Below, piece by piece: positions 8,216 through 16,565 of a DNA stretch of 64,000 nt. The stretch spans positions 1-64,000 of the forward strand of contig OZ244938.1 in the NCBI GenBank assembly GCA_965222175.1, in the 5' to 3' direction. Under the pieces are notes generated by a model. It did not search any database, was not told where the DNA came from, and saw only the letters and a program-made list of their open reading frames with translations. The position numbers and the translations under genes are program-made. The stretch's first letter is position 1. Each line of letters starts with the position of its first letter. The DNA comes from NORP240 sp965222175 (GTDB lineage Bacteria > Pseudomonadota > Gammaproteobacteria > Pseudomonadales > Pseudohongiellaceae).

Positions 8216-9718
8216 ATGGACCTGCAGCGATTTTTCGACCACTGGAATCTGAAAGAACACCCCTTTCAGGCAGAAGAAGCCCTTAACGATGCGGTCTACA
8301 ACCGCATGCTGAAGGAAGCCATCACCCACCCGGATTTCACCAAGATTTACGGTGATCCCGTCAATCCCGGTACTACCATCGTATTCGGCGAAAAGGGCAG
8401 CGGTAAAACCGCCATTCGACTGATGATCAATCGCAAGCTCAACGATTTCAACAGCGAGCGGCAGCAGGGGCGTGCCTGGATTGTCAGCTATGAAGAGTTG
8501 AATCCCATGCTGGACCGGCTGGCCCGCCACCTCAAGACCAACGACGGCGAAAAAATCATGAATTCAATCACGCTGGCGGATCACCAGGATGCCATCCTGT
8601 CGCTGGCGGTAACCGGCCTGGTGGACCAGTTGCTGGATAGCAGCGACAAGAGTATCTCCAGGGATATGGTCAAGACCCTGAAAAAGATGAACCTGCAGAA
8701 GCGCATGAACCTGGGCGCACTGGCACTGCTTTACGATCAGCCGAAACACGGCCAGGCTTCCGAACGCTGGCCACGACTGCTCAAGACCCTGAAAATGAAA
8801 GCCGGCCTGGACCGTGCCCGTCACGGGCTGTTTTGCGGCATTGCCGCGGTGGTGGGTGTAATCGGAGCCCTGGGCTGGAACTTTCTGCCCACGCCGGGAC
8901 CCGGCTGGATAGTAGCCACGGTGCTTGGCGGCGGCGCGGCAATCCTCCTCGGCGTCTGGTGGATGCTGCGGGAGTGGCGGGATGGACGCATGGGGCGTCA
9001 GCTGGCCCGTGAAATCCGTGTCGTTGCCCGGGATAAGGGTGAATCCGCCAGCAAGCTGTGGGATTTCAAGAAAGTGGACAGTGCTGCGCCACTGTTTCCA
9101 TCACGCGTCGATCAGGACAGCCGCTTTGACCTCACCGGCCGGTTCCTGGACATCATCGAGGAACTGGGTTACTCCAGCCTCGTGGTATTGATGGACCGCG
9201 TGGATGAGCCGGTGCTGATCAATGGTGATTCCAAGCGCATGAAGCTGCTGGTCTGGCCCATGTTCAACAACAAGTTTCTGCAACAGGAACGGATGGGCGT
9301 CAAGATGCTGCTGCCCATCGAGCTCAGCCACATGCTGGCTTCCGAAGACATGGAATTCAAGCGCCAGGCCCGCCTGGATAAGCAGAACGTGGTGAATCCG
9401 TTGAAATGGACCGGTGCCACCCTTTATGACCTGTGTTCCTGGCGCTTCAAGAACTGTCAGAAAAACCAGGAAGACACCATTCCCCTGGACGCGATGTTCG
9501 ATGATGACGTAGCAAGCAGCTACCTGATCGAAGCACTTGACCAGATGCACCAGCCCCGTGATGCCTTCAAGTTTCTCTACGCCGTGGTACTGGAACACTG
9601 CCGCAATACGCCGGGTGATTCCGAGCAGTACCAGATCTCCAAGGCTACCCTGGATTTCGTCCGGCGGCAGCAGAGTGAACGGGTGGTTGACCTGTATCGC
9701 GGGGTGGCGACCAGCTAG
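8216..9718 (+). CDS. Membrane-inserted P-loop NTPase (KAP-like layout), function unknown
   Basis: A 500-residue protein I cannot assign to a named pathway. Walker A is clear at residues 58-65 (GEKGSGKT). A Walker-B-like strand (SSLVVLMDRVDEP) lies near residues 323-335. Two adjacent hydrophobic segments (about 205-225 and 230-250) lie between them and probably cross the membrane as a hairpin. Membrane helices inserted between Walker A and B are a hallmark of KAP-family NTPases, so this is my best structural comparison, by inference. The N-terminus (FFDHWNLKEHPF) and the C-terminal half look soluble. It stands alone after a 272-bp gap and is convergent with the ABC-2 genes. Confidence 0.6.
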   Translation: MDLQRFFDHWNLKEHPFQAEEALNDAVYNRMLKEAITHPDFTKIYGDPVNPGTTIVFGEKGSGKTAIRLMINRKLNDFNSERQQGRAWIVSYEELNPMLDRLARHLKTNDGEKIMNSITLADHQDAILSLAVTGLVDQLLDSSDKSISRDMVKTLKKMNLQKRMNLGALALLYDQPKHGQASERWPRLLKTLKMKAGLDRARHGLFCGIAAVVGVIGALGWNFLPTPGPGWIVATVLGGGAAILLGVWWMLREWRDGRMGRQLAREIRVVARDKGESASKLWDFKKVDSAAPLFPSRVDQDSRFDLTGRFLDIIEELGYSSLVVLMDRVDEPVLINGDSKRMKLLVWPMFNNKFLQQERMGVKMLLPIELSHMLASEDMEFKRQARLDKQNVVNPLKWTGATLYDLCSWRFKNCQKNQEDTIPLDAMFDDDVASSYLIEALDQMHQPRDAFKFLYAVVLEHCRNTPGDSEQYQISKATLDFVRRQQSERVVDLYRGVATS

Positions 9719-9757
9719 CAGCCTGCTGGTGTAACGGTGGCATTGCCGGTTCACCGG

Positions 9758-10855
9758 TCAGGCGGCGACTTCCTTCCAGATGAAATAGCGGGTCGCCGCG
9801 ATAAAACTGATTACCATCCACACGCCGATTCCCAGCATGTCCAGCGGAATCTGCACCAGGCTGGCGCCGTTATTGGCAATTTCCCGCAGGGCATTGGCGA
9901 CGAAACTCAGTGGCAGTATCGCCGCCACCGGCTGGATGAACCCCGGCAGCGACTCAATGGGATAAAAGATCCCGGAGAGGAATATCTGGGGAAAAATAAC
10001 CAGGTTGCCGATGGCCTGGATGGACTGCTGGGTCTTGGCCAGGCTGCCCAGCAGAAAGCCAATGCAGAGAAAGATGATGGCCCCCAGGAAGATAACGGCG
10101 AACAGCTGCAGGTAGCTGCCCAGGATAGTGACGTCCAGGAAAGCCACGGCGATACCCAGCAGCACGGCAATCTGCAGGATACACAGGGAAATTCGCGACA
10201 TCACGATACCGGCGATGAAATCGCCGGGTTTAAGGGGCGTGACAAACAGCCGCTTGAGAATGCCCTTGCGGCGATACTCGACGATATTGAAGCCACTGCC
10301 GGCGATGGACACCTGCATCAGGGTGAATGCCAGCAGACCCGGAATGAGGAAATCCAGGTAGCGCTGGGAGCGGGCCTGGACATCTTCCACCACCAGCGTG
10401 AACAGCGGTTCGGTACTGCGCAGCTGCCGCTCCACGGCCAGCAGGGACTGTTCCAGTACCGGCATGATCAGGCCCAGTTCCTGTACCTGGGCCGCATCCA
10501 CCAGCAGGCCTAGCTCGACGCTGTTGTCGGTCTGCTGCAGCTCCTCGGGAAGAATCAGTACCATGGTGGTATCACCGGCGATGAGTGCCTCGCGCAGGGT
10601 CTGTTCTTCGCCCTCGGTCACCACGAACAGCGGATTGCCTTCCAGCAGCTGGATAAAATCCCGGGAAAGATCGCCTGGCGCATTATTGACGATGCCCAGC
10701 GAAATGGGTTCCTGGTCCTGGTTGCCGACGAAGCCGAATACCACCATGAAGATGATGGGGAAGAACAGGCTGAAAAATATCGCCTGGCGATCCCGCAGGA
10801 ATATCTTTGTCAGGGTTCTGGCCAGAACCAGGGGCAATGGTGTTGCGCTTTTCAT
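9758..10855 (-). CDS. ABC-2 type transporter permease
   Basis: A 365-residue permease of the ABC-2 (YhhJ/YbhR-like) type. An N-terminal helix (IFFSLFFPIIFMVVFGFVG) is followed by a large extracytoplasmic domain (about residues 45-185). Five more helices are packed in the second half, including FLIPGLLAFTLMQVSIAGSG and LFAVIFLGAIIFLCIGFLLG. The segment LVIFPQIFLSGIFYPIESLP is the family's characteristic conserved stretch. It lies 22 bp downstream of its ATPase on the same strand and forms a two-gene exporter operon. Substrates of this class range from drugs to lipids and cannot be named here. Confidence 0.88.
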   Translation of the reverse strand: MKSATPLPLVLARTLTKIFLRDRQAIFFSLFFPIIFMVVFGFVGNQDQEPISLGIVNNAPGDLSRDFIQLLEGNPLFVVTEGEEQTLREALIAGDTTMVLILPEELQQTDNSVELGLLVDAAQVQELGLIMPVLEQSLLAVERQLRSTEPLFTLVVEDVQARSQRYLDFLIPGLLAFTLMQVSIAGSGFNIVEYRRKGILKRLFVTPLKPGDFIAGIVMSRISLCILQIAVLLGIAVAFLDVTILGSYLQLFAVIFLGAIIFLCIGFLLGSLAKTQQSIQAIGNLVIFPQIFLSGIFYPIESLPGFIQPVAAILPLSFVANALREIANNGASLVQIPLDMLGIGVWMVISFIAATRYFIWKEVAA

Positions 10856-10877
10856 CCTTTCCCTGCCTGCATAACGT

Positions 10878-11642
10878 TCACTCTCTCAAGCCATGCCCGG
10901 TCAGAACCAGGAAGACGTCTTCAAGACTGCCATGCAGCGGCGCCTGGGGAGGTTCCGGTGCGTGCTGCAGAATCAGTTGACGGGGCGTATTTTCGGCGAT
11001 CAGTCTGCCGTGATCCATGATGGCGATACGCTCACACAGGGTCTCGGCCTCTTCCATGTTGTGGGTGGTCAACACGATGGTCATGCCGGTGCCGTTCAGT
11101 TCCTGAACCAGGCTCCACAGGTTGCGTTTGGCCTGGGGGTCCAGGCCGGTGGTAGGTTCGTCCAGAAACAGCACCTTGGGGTCGTTTACCAGAGCACAGG
11201 CGATGGAGAAGCGCTGCTTCTGACCACCGGACAGGTTGGCGGGCCTGGCCTCGGCTTTTTCCGTCAGGTGGACACGTCCCAGCAGTTCCACCGGATCGGT
11301 ACTGCGACCATACAGCGCACCGAACAGCGTGATCAGTTCCCGCAGGGACAGGTTGTCGAAATATTCATTGGCCTGCAGCTGCACGCCAATGATTTTCTTG
11401 ATCTCGTAAGGATGCGAATTGACACAGACGCCATCGATATACGCTTCACCGCCGTCAATGTCGGTCAGTCCTTCCAGCATTTCCAGCGTGGTGGTCTTGC
11501 CCGCGCCATTGGGTCCGAGTATGCCGTAGATGGTTCCGGCGGGAATCTGCAGGGAAATGTCATCGACAGCGTTGAAGGTTTCCGCCTTGTTGTCCGGCCG
11601 CGGGTAGCGTTTAACCAGATTGCGAATTTCGATGATGGACAT
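10878..11642 (-). CDS. ABC transporter ATP-binding protein (ABC-2 partner)
   Basis: A 254-residue ATPase with Walker A GPNGAGKTT, signature NLSGGQKQRFSIACAL, Walker B VLFLDEPTTGLD and the H-loop histidine in LTTHNMEEAE. The GVQLQANEYFDNLSLRELI stretch around the Q-loop is typical of ATPases that partner ABC-2 permeases such as the one encoded 22 bp downstream. It is the first gene of the operon. Upstream lie two miniature elements. Confidence 0.92.
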   Translation of the reverse strand: MSIIEIRNLVKRYPRPDNKAETFNAVDDISLQIPAGTIYGILGPNGAGKTTTLEMLEGLTDIDGGEAYIDGVCVNSHPYEIKKIIGVQLQANEYFDNLSLRELITLFGALYGRSTDPVELLGRVHLTEKAEARPANLSGGQKQRFSIACALVNDPKVLFLDEPTTGLDPQAKRNLWSLVQELNGTGMTIVLTTHNMEEAETLCERIAIMDHGRLIAENTPRQLILQHAPEPPQAPLHGSLEDVFLVLTGHGLRE

Positions 11643-11709
11643 CCGGGATTCCCATGGCGAGGTTGCCAGTGACCGCCGTATGATAACCCCGGTGCCAGGT
11701 CATAGCTAA

Positions 11710-11850
11710 CAGGCTGTTGAAAAACTATAGCGCCTGCCATTACTTCGTTGAAAACAGTCTCAAAATGTGCATTTTGCTCTGGGTAAACTGCGCTTGTTCG
11801 ACTGTATTCGCCTGTTTTTGGCTGCGCTCAGGACGATTTGCAACAGCCTG
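11710..11850. mobile_element. 141-bp miniature inverted-repeat element
   Basis: The ends read CAGGCTGTTGAAAAACT on the left and, on the opposite strand, CAGGCTGTTGCAAATCGTC on the right. This gives terminal inverted repeats of about 14 bp (CAGGCTGTTGxAAA). There is no coding capacity. Elements ending in CAGGCTGTTGAAAAA are common in gammaproteobacterial intergenic DNA. Four bases further begins a different miniature element, so two families sit side by side. Confidence 0.7.
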
Positions 11851-11853
11851 CCA

Positions 11854-11914
11854 GGTAACCGTTGATTAATGAGGGAAATACTCTGGCTTCCCCGATTAAC
11901 CAGAGGTTCCCTAA
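11854..11914 (+). mobile_element. Internally deleted copy of the dispersed miniature element
   Basis: The left part (GATTAATGAGGGAAATACTCTGGCTT, given here as the blocks GATTAAT and GGAAATACTCTGGCTT) is joined directly to a right end (GATTAACCAGAGGTTCCCTAA). The roughly 100-bp interior of longer copies is missing. The final TTAGGG, read on the minus strand, contains the TAG stop of the small membrane protein gene that ends at 11911. Confidence 0.65.
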
Positions 11915-12189
11915 TAGTAATAGTAGTCGCGATTGACGGGTTTCAGCGGGGCCAGGAAAAAGTAGAAGATCCAGGCGAACCAGGAAAGAAAAATGATGGC
12001 CAGAATCCAGCAGAATTTCTCGCCGCGAGTGGTCTTGTCAGAAGCGGCGATGATGAAAATAGGCAGCAGCCAGATCAGAAATACGCCGGCGGAACACAGC
12101 AGGACGAATCCCACGGTGAGTACCGGCAGGATTACCGCCGCGGCAATCAGCAGGACCAATGCCCAGAACAGAAAACTCAGTACTTTCAT
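11911..12189 (-). CDS. Small membrane protein, function unknown
   Basis: A 92-residue protein that is nearly all membrane. A helix at about residues 3-25, a second at 28-50 and a third at 58-80 are visible, with a polar loop (SDKTTRGEK) before the third. The C-terminus ends in four tyrosines. The ATG at 12189 is preceded by AAGGAG at good spacing, so I use it rather than the longer open frame to 12249. The helix pattern resembles small phage-shock or superinfection-immunity-type membrane proteins (for example LLPIFIIAAS then CWILAIIFLSWFAWIFYFF), but that is only a resemblance. Its stop codon lies inside a miniature-element end. Confidence 0.65.
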   Translation of the reverse strand: MKVLSFLFWALVLLIAAAVILPVLTVGFVLLCSAGVFLIWLLPIFIIAASDKTTRGEKFCWILAIIFLSWFAWIFYFFLAPLKPVNRDYYYY

Positions 12190-12684
12190 CAGGTTCTCCT
12201 TGCTCCCGCCGGGCCTGACCGTTGGCAGGAGATTGCGCCAGAAATTCACAACCAGTCACTGCTAATGGTCCTTTCGGACCGGTACGGGCCTGGCTGCGAG
12301 ACTCATCAGCCATTGACCATGCAGTTTATGAGATGGATGTTGCGAGATTCGTGCCAATAATAAATAGCCTATATTACAATGAGTTAACTGGTTTCCATGA
12401 TCCCGCTGACGATGAAAGTGGCCAGTGACGCTAATCCATGGTGAATATCGCCAGCACCGTCCCATTGACCTTGGCAAGGGCTCGCTTGCCAAACCCGGCG
12501 TTACTTGCCATTCTCGGGCTGCTGACGAAACACTTTCACTGGTCCGGTAGCGACGTCCTGACCTGCGATGGGTCGCCAGGCTGCGATGCACTGAAATATC
12601 GGGCGGAAATTGCAGGTCACGGATGGCCGGGTTATAGAACCGGGAACGCAGTGGTTAAATGCAGGTGTTAAAAAGGGGGTTAGG
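12190..12684. other. Intergenic stretch, no gene recognised
   Basis: About 495 bp between the divergent small membrane protein and the TPR lipoprotein. It is locally A+T-rich around 12350-12390 (AATAATAAATAGCCTATATT), a plausible promoter zone for the lipoprotein gene. No convincing ORF, hairpin terminator or repeat was seen. Confidence 0.4.
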
Positions 12685-13968
12685 ATGTTACGGGACGAAA
12701 TCAGAAAATCAGGACTCCTGTTCAGGCTTGTCCTGGCGGCAGCCGTTGGTTTTACCGCAGGTTGTTCGACAATCGACAGTCCCCGCGAAGAACTGGCGCA
12801 GCTGCGGCCATTGCTGTCCAATGACCAGCTGTTCCCTGGCTCCGGTCCCGGGCTTGAACTCGAGCAGGCCCCGGACTTTCTCCAGTTGCCGACTGATTAC
12901 CGCGATGAACTGGACCGACTGGTGGCGCGCACCGACAGTGATGCCGAGCGCTACCGTCAGCTCCGACGCTGGGTATACCGTAAATTCCAGAATTTCGATT
13001 TCGACGTCACTGAAACCTATTCCCTCAGTGAACTCAATGCCAGCCGCAAGGTCAACTGTCTGTCCTTTGCCGCCCTGTTCGTGGCAGCAGCCCGCTACGT
13101 CGATGTCCCCGCCGATTTCCAGCTGGTGTTCGCGCCGCCTTACTGGGACCGGGAAAACAACAGCTGGATCAATAATCAGCATATCAATGTAACCGGCTAT
13201 ATCGGCAGCCCGGCGGGCACTGACCTGCGGGATATCAGGTCATCACGGGTGACCAGCTATGTCAGCCTTCCCCCGGGACAGTCGCCGGTGATGGCAGTCA
13301 ATGACGACCCGCCGGGTTTCCGCTACGTTGCCGATGTCAATCCCGCTATCGTCAGCGTGCGCCTGAAGCGACAGGTTATCGACGAACAGCACGTGCTGTC
13401 GCTGTTTTACAGCAACAAGAGTATCGAGATGCTCCTGGACGGCGACCTGGGTGCGGCTTATCGGTACACCAGGGCGGCACTCCTGGCCATGCCTTACTCG
13501 GCCATTGCCTGGAACAATCTCGGCGTACTCTACAACCGGGTGGACCAGCCTGATCTTGCCGCCCAGGCATTCGAGCAGGCGATAGCGCTGGACGAGCTGG
13601 CCATGTCGGCAAAGAGCAACCTGGCCCGTCTTTACCGGGAGCAGGGTAAGCTGGAACAATCGCTTGCCCTGGAAGAAGAGGTGGCTGCATTCCGCAATCA
13701 GAACCCCTATTACCATGCCGCCCTTGCCGAAGAGTCACTGGAGAGGGGTGATCCGGTTACCGCGCGTCAGCGTCTCGAACAGGCGATAGCGAGGAAACAC
13801 AATGAATTCTACTTTTACCATCAGCTGGCCATTGTCAATCAGCAGCTTGGTGATATGACGTCCGTGGTGGACAACCTGCGCTCCGCCCGGCGCCACTCCC
13901 GGGGAGAGGACAGATCCCGCTTTTCCGGCAAGCTGCGGCAGCTGGAAGAATTGCTGACAACGAATTAG
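12685..13968 (+). CDS. Transglutaminase-like TPR lipoprotein
   Basis: A 427-residue predicted outer-envelope lipoprotein. I start at the ATG at 12685, after a GGGGGTTAGG Shine-Dalgarno. The N-terminus then gives a signal sequence ending at a lipobox-like TAG-C (AVGFTAGCSTID). The first half carries a transglutaminase-like core: a cysteine in KVNCLSFAALFVAAARY, a histidine in NNQHINVTGY and an aspartate in FRYVADVNP, which would form the Cys-His-Asp triad. The second half holds about four tetratricopeptide repeats (for example AIAWNNLGVLYNRVDQPDLA). This layout is typical of bacterial transglutaminase-like proteins thought to act as proteases or scaffolds. The gene is monocistronic, and its stop TAG lies in a relic palindrome. 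Confidence 0.75.
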   Translation: MLRDEIRKSGLLFRLVLAAAVGFTAGCSTIDSPREELAQLRPLLSNDQLFPGSGPGLELEQAPDFLQLPTDYRDELDRLVARTDSDAERYRQLRRWVYRKFQNFDFDVTETYSLSELNASRKVNCLSFAALFVAAARYVDVPADFQLVFAPPYWDRENNSWINNQHINVTGYIGSPAGTDLRDIRSSRVTSYVSLPPGQSPVMAVNDDPPGFRYVADVNPAIVSVRLKRQVIDEQHVLSLFYSNKSIEMLLDGDLGAAYRYTRAALLAMPYSAIAWNNLGVLYNRVDQPDLAAQAFEQAIALDELAMSAKSNLARLYREQGKLEQSLALEEEVAAFRNQNPYYHAALAEESLERGDPVTARQRLEQAIARKHNEFYFYHQLAIVNQQLGDMTSVVDNLRSARRHSRGEDRSRFSGKLRQLEELLTTN

Positions 13969-13987
13969 GGAGCCCCGAAGGTTCCCT
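13965..13987. repeat. Short palindrome resembling two fused miniature-element ends
   Basis: TTAGGGAGCC, CCGAA and GGTTCCCT form an 8-bp stem with one G-T pair around a five-base loop. Both arms resemble the element end TTAGGGAACC. The first TAG is the stop codon of the TPR lipoprotein. It may also act as a weak transcription-terminating hairpin. Confidence 0.45.
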
Positions 13988-14081
13988 GGTGGTGGATTCC
14001 CGATGACATTGAGTTGTTCCCTGACCCGGAGTTTTGCCTTCAATGCCGGGGTGCAGCCGTGACCACGGTGCAACGGCGACC

Positions 14082-14540
14082 ATGATAAAGCAGGACCAGC
14101 ACTGGGTTTCCCGGGCGGAAGACTGTTTCGCCAATGCTAAACCGGCACATTTCACCGACTTCAGGCACTGCTGTGAATGTGCCGAACATGACGAGACGCT
14201 GCGCACCAATGACCGGGAGACCATCGGTCTCGCAGAACTGGGCAATCCAGGCTGGGACCCACTGTGCTTCTGCACTGGCGACGGGTTGCTTTACTACGTG
14301 CCGGCGATGATCAGGCTTAGCCTGCAGACCCTGGACGAGGAATTTTATTTTTCCCAGCTGCTGTTTCACCTGGAGTACGATGGCGAGAAGAATCGCCTGC
14401 TGACCGCCTGTACCGCCGGGCAGCGCAGCTTTGTCGAGGACTTTCTGTATTTCATGATCGATTGTCATGCTGACCGGCTGGAAAAGTTCGCGGAACTCGA
14501 CAATACCCTGCGGGTTGCCGAGCTATGGTCAGGTGATTGA
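14082..14540 (+). CDS. DUF6714-like protein
   Basis: A 152-residue soluble protein with no known activity. The conserved pattern is AHFTDFRHCCECAEHDETL, then LGNPGWDPLCFCTGDGLLYYVPAM, and a C-terminal FLYFMIDCHADRLEKF helix. This matches my memory of the DUF6714 family, including its Cys-x-Glu-Cys pair and the NPGWDP turn. The frame opens at 14034, but I start at the ATG at 14082; the choice is uncertain because neither has a strong Shine-Dalgarno. It precedes a GNAT acetyltransferase gene on the same strand. Confidence 0.6.
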   Translation: MIKQDQHWVSRAEDCFANAKPAHFTDFRHCCECAEHDETLRTNDRETIGLAELGNPGWDPLCFCTGDGLLYYVPAMIRLSLQTLDEEFYFSQLLFHLEYDGEKNRLLTACTAGQRSFVEDFLYFMIDCHADRLEKFAELDNTLRVAELWSGD

Positions 14541-14611
14541 GGTAGACATGAGTGGCGTGGTTCCAGTCTGCGGAACCCTGGGGATTTCTTGATGAATGGA
14601 TCAGCTATCGA

Positions 14612-15118
14612 ATGACGGGCAAGCAGGTGGAAATTGAAATTCGTCCTTTTGCATCACGGGACCTCGACCGTATCGTAGACCTGTCGCTAAGGGCCTGGGC
14701 GCCGGTATTCAACTCGGTGAAGGCGAGTTTCGACCCGGAATTGTACGAGTATTTCTACCCTGACTGGCAGGCGCACCAGGAAAAGGATGTACGCAGAACC
14801 TGCAGTTCCCCGGACAATAAAACCTGGGTGGCCACCAGTGACGATCGACCGGTGGCGTTCGCCGCCATCCGGCTCAGCGTCGAGGACAAGACCGGTGAGA
14901 TATTCATGATTGCCGTAGACCCGGATTTTCAGCGCAGGGGCATCAGCCGCCGATTGATCGACTTCGTCACCGGCCAGATGAAGGCCGCAGGCATGGAGAT
15001 GTGTATGCTGAGCACCGGCGCCGATCCGGGACACGAACCCGCGCGGCTGGCCTATGAGCGGTCCGGCTTCAAGCCGTGGCATTCGATCATCTATTTCAAG
15101 AAGCTGCTGGATGACTGA
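14612..15118 (+). CDS. GNAT family N-acetyltransferase
   Basis: A 168-residue GCN5-related acetyltransferase. The fold is visible as IEIRPFASRDLDRIVDLSLRAW split across the first strand and helix, then FAAIRLSVEDKTGEIFMIAVDP (strands 3-4) and the acetyl-CoA loop DFQRRGISRRLIDFV (the Q/RxxGxG/A position reads RRGIS). ARLAYERSGFKPW is the C-terminal motif. The frame opens at 14552, but the ATG at 14612 gives the usual short N-terminus before the first strand. The acceptor substrate is unknown. Confidence 0.82.
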   Translation: MTGKQVEIEIRPFASRDLDRIVDLSLRAWAPVFNSVKASFDPELYEYFYPDWQAHQEKDVRRTCSSPDNKTWVATSDDRPVAFAAIRLSVEDKTGEIFMIAVDPDFQRRGISRRLIDFVTGQMKAAGMEMCMLSTGADPGHEPARLAYERSGFKPWHSIIYFKKLLDD

Positions 15119-15276
15119 GTCGATGACCGGGAGCCGGTGGGGTTATACTGGAACCGATTGGAGGGACTGGGCCTGTCCTGGGAGTGGACCAGGGTGCGCC
15201 GTCGGTGTTGATTCGGGGATAACCCGGGATGCCACACCCCATTGCTTGCAAAACGGATTGAATTCAGGGAGCTGAC

Positions 15277-15711
15277 ATGTCACCCGTGTTAAAAAACAGT
15301 CTGGCCGTGATTGCCGGCCTCGTAGTCGGCGGTGCAGTCAACATGGCACTGGTTGTAATCGGACCGATCCTGGTGCCACCGCCACCAGGGGTCGATATGA
15401 CGGATATGGAATCCCTGGCCGGCGCCATGGACCAGATGGGGCCGCAGCATTTTGTCTTTCCGTTTCTTGCTCATGCCCTGGGAACCCTGGTCGGTGCAAC
15501 GCTGACCTATGTACTGGCCGGTCGTAATCGGCAGATGCTGACTTACGGCGTCGGGGTATTCTTCCTGTTGGGTGGCATTACTGCGGCACGCATGATTCCG
15601 GCACCTGCCTGGTTCATCGCCCTGGATCTGCTGCTGGCCTATATTCCCATGGCGTGGCTGGCTACACGGCTGGGTGATCGCGTTGACAACCGGATAAAGA
15701 CTTCGGCCTAG
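15277..15711 (+). CDS. Small four-helix membrane protein
   Basis: A 144-residue protein with four predicted membrane segments: about residues 8-32, 60-85, 89-110 and 113-135. The first loop contains a proline-rich PPPPGVD stretch and a MAGAMDQMGPQHF-like acidic/methionine segment. A GGGAGCTGAC-like Shine-Dalgarno precedes the ATG. I do not recognise a functional family with confidence; similar small proteins are annotated only as hypothetical membrane proteins. Confidence 0.65.
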   Translation: MSPVLKNSLAVIAGLVVGGAVNMALVVIGPILVPPPPGVDMTDMESLAGAMDQMGPQHFVFPFLAHALGTLVGATLTYVLAGRNRQMLTYGVGVFFLLGGITAARMIPAPAWFIALDLLLAYIPMAWLATRLGDRVDNRIKTSA

Positions 15712-15806
15712 CTACCGCTAGATACTCTTGCACGCTGAAATGAGGTGAATTAACCGGAGAGGACACTGGTTAATCGCAAAAAAATTGCAGCAACAAGGTT
15801 CCTGTT

Positions 15807-16505
15807 ATGGCCAGTAAGCGTCCTTTTCGCAGTCTGATGTTCATGCTTGTCGTACTGATGGCGGGTGTGAGCGCGTTTCAATACACCACGGACGGGGTTG
15901 TCACCTGGCATCGTCAGCCACTGGAATCCCTGGAACAGCTGGTCGTCGATGCCGGAGAGCGGCTGGAGCGCACGGGGGATTTTCCGTTCATCCTGACGGG
16001 AGGTGAGCAGACGGAGTCTGCGCCGACAGTGGACCCGGCCGGGGGTGAGACGGCGCCGGCGTCCTATCGGGATGCCGGCGAACCCGACCTATCGCGGTTC
16101 GAGCTGGTGGGGCAGGTCACCGAGGTTATTGACGGCGACAGCATTGAGATCCAGGTGGATGGCAGTACCTATACCGTGCGGCTGTTCGGCATCGACACGC
16201 CTGAGCACGGACAGTCCCATGGCAACGCGGCGGCGCGGGCGCTGTCGCGTAAACTGGATCGCCGACAGGTAGGGGTCAACATTGAGGATATCGACAGCTA
16301 CGGACGGCTGGTGGGTACGGTCTATTACCGCGGTGAAAACGTCAACCTCAGCATGGTGGCCGAGGGTCATGGCTGGTGGTACCGGCAGTACGCGCCCGCC
16401 AACCACGCGCTCCGGGATGCCGAGGCGGCTGCCCGTGAAGCGGGCCGGGGATTATGGGCGGCGCCGGCACCGGTCGCGCCCTGGGAGTGGCGCCGGCGGA
16501 ACTGA
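15807..16505 (+). CDS. Secreted thermonuclease family protein (SNase-like)
   Basis: A 232-residue predicted exported nuclease. An N-terminal hydrophobic segment (about residues 8-25) is followed by a variable linker. The staphylococcal-nuclease core then runs from about residue 103: VTEVIDGDSIEIQV (metal aspartate region), VRLFGIDTPEHGQ (catalytic arginine and acidic residues), DIDSYGRLVGTVYY (second arginine) and NLSMVAEGHGWWYRQYAP. The catalytic residues expected for the family are present. Such proteins cleave DNA or RNA in a calcium-dependent way. It has no obvious operon partners. Confidence 0.85.
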   Translation: MASKRPFRSLMFMLVVLMAGVSAFQYTTDGVVTWHRQPLESLEQLVVDAGERLERTGDFPFILTGGEQTESAPTVDPAGGETAPASYRDAGEPDLSRFELVGQVTEVIDGDSIEIQVDGSTYTVRLFGIDTPEHGQSHGNAAARALSRKLDRRQVGVNIEDIDSYGRLVGTVYYRGENVNLSMVAEGHGWWYRQYAPANHALRDAEAAAREAGRGLWAAPAPVAPWEWRRRN

Positions 16506-16565
16506 GCGGTAGCGAAATCCACCGTCTCCGGGACTGGACAGGCAGGGCTGGAGATTGCCCGTGGC

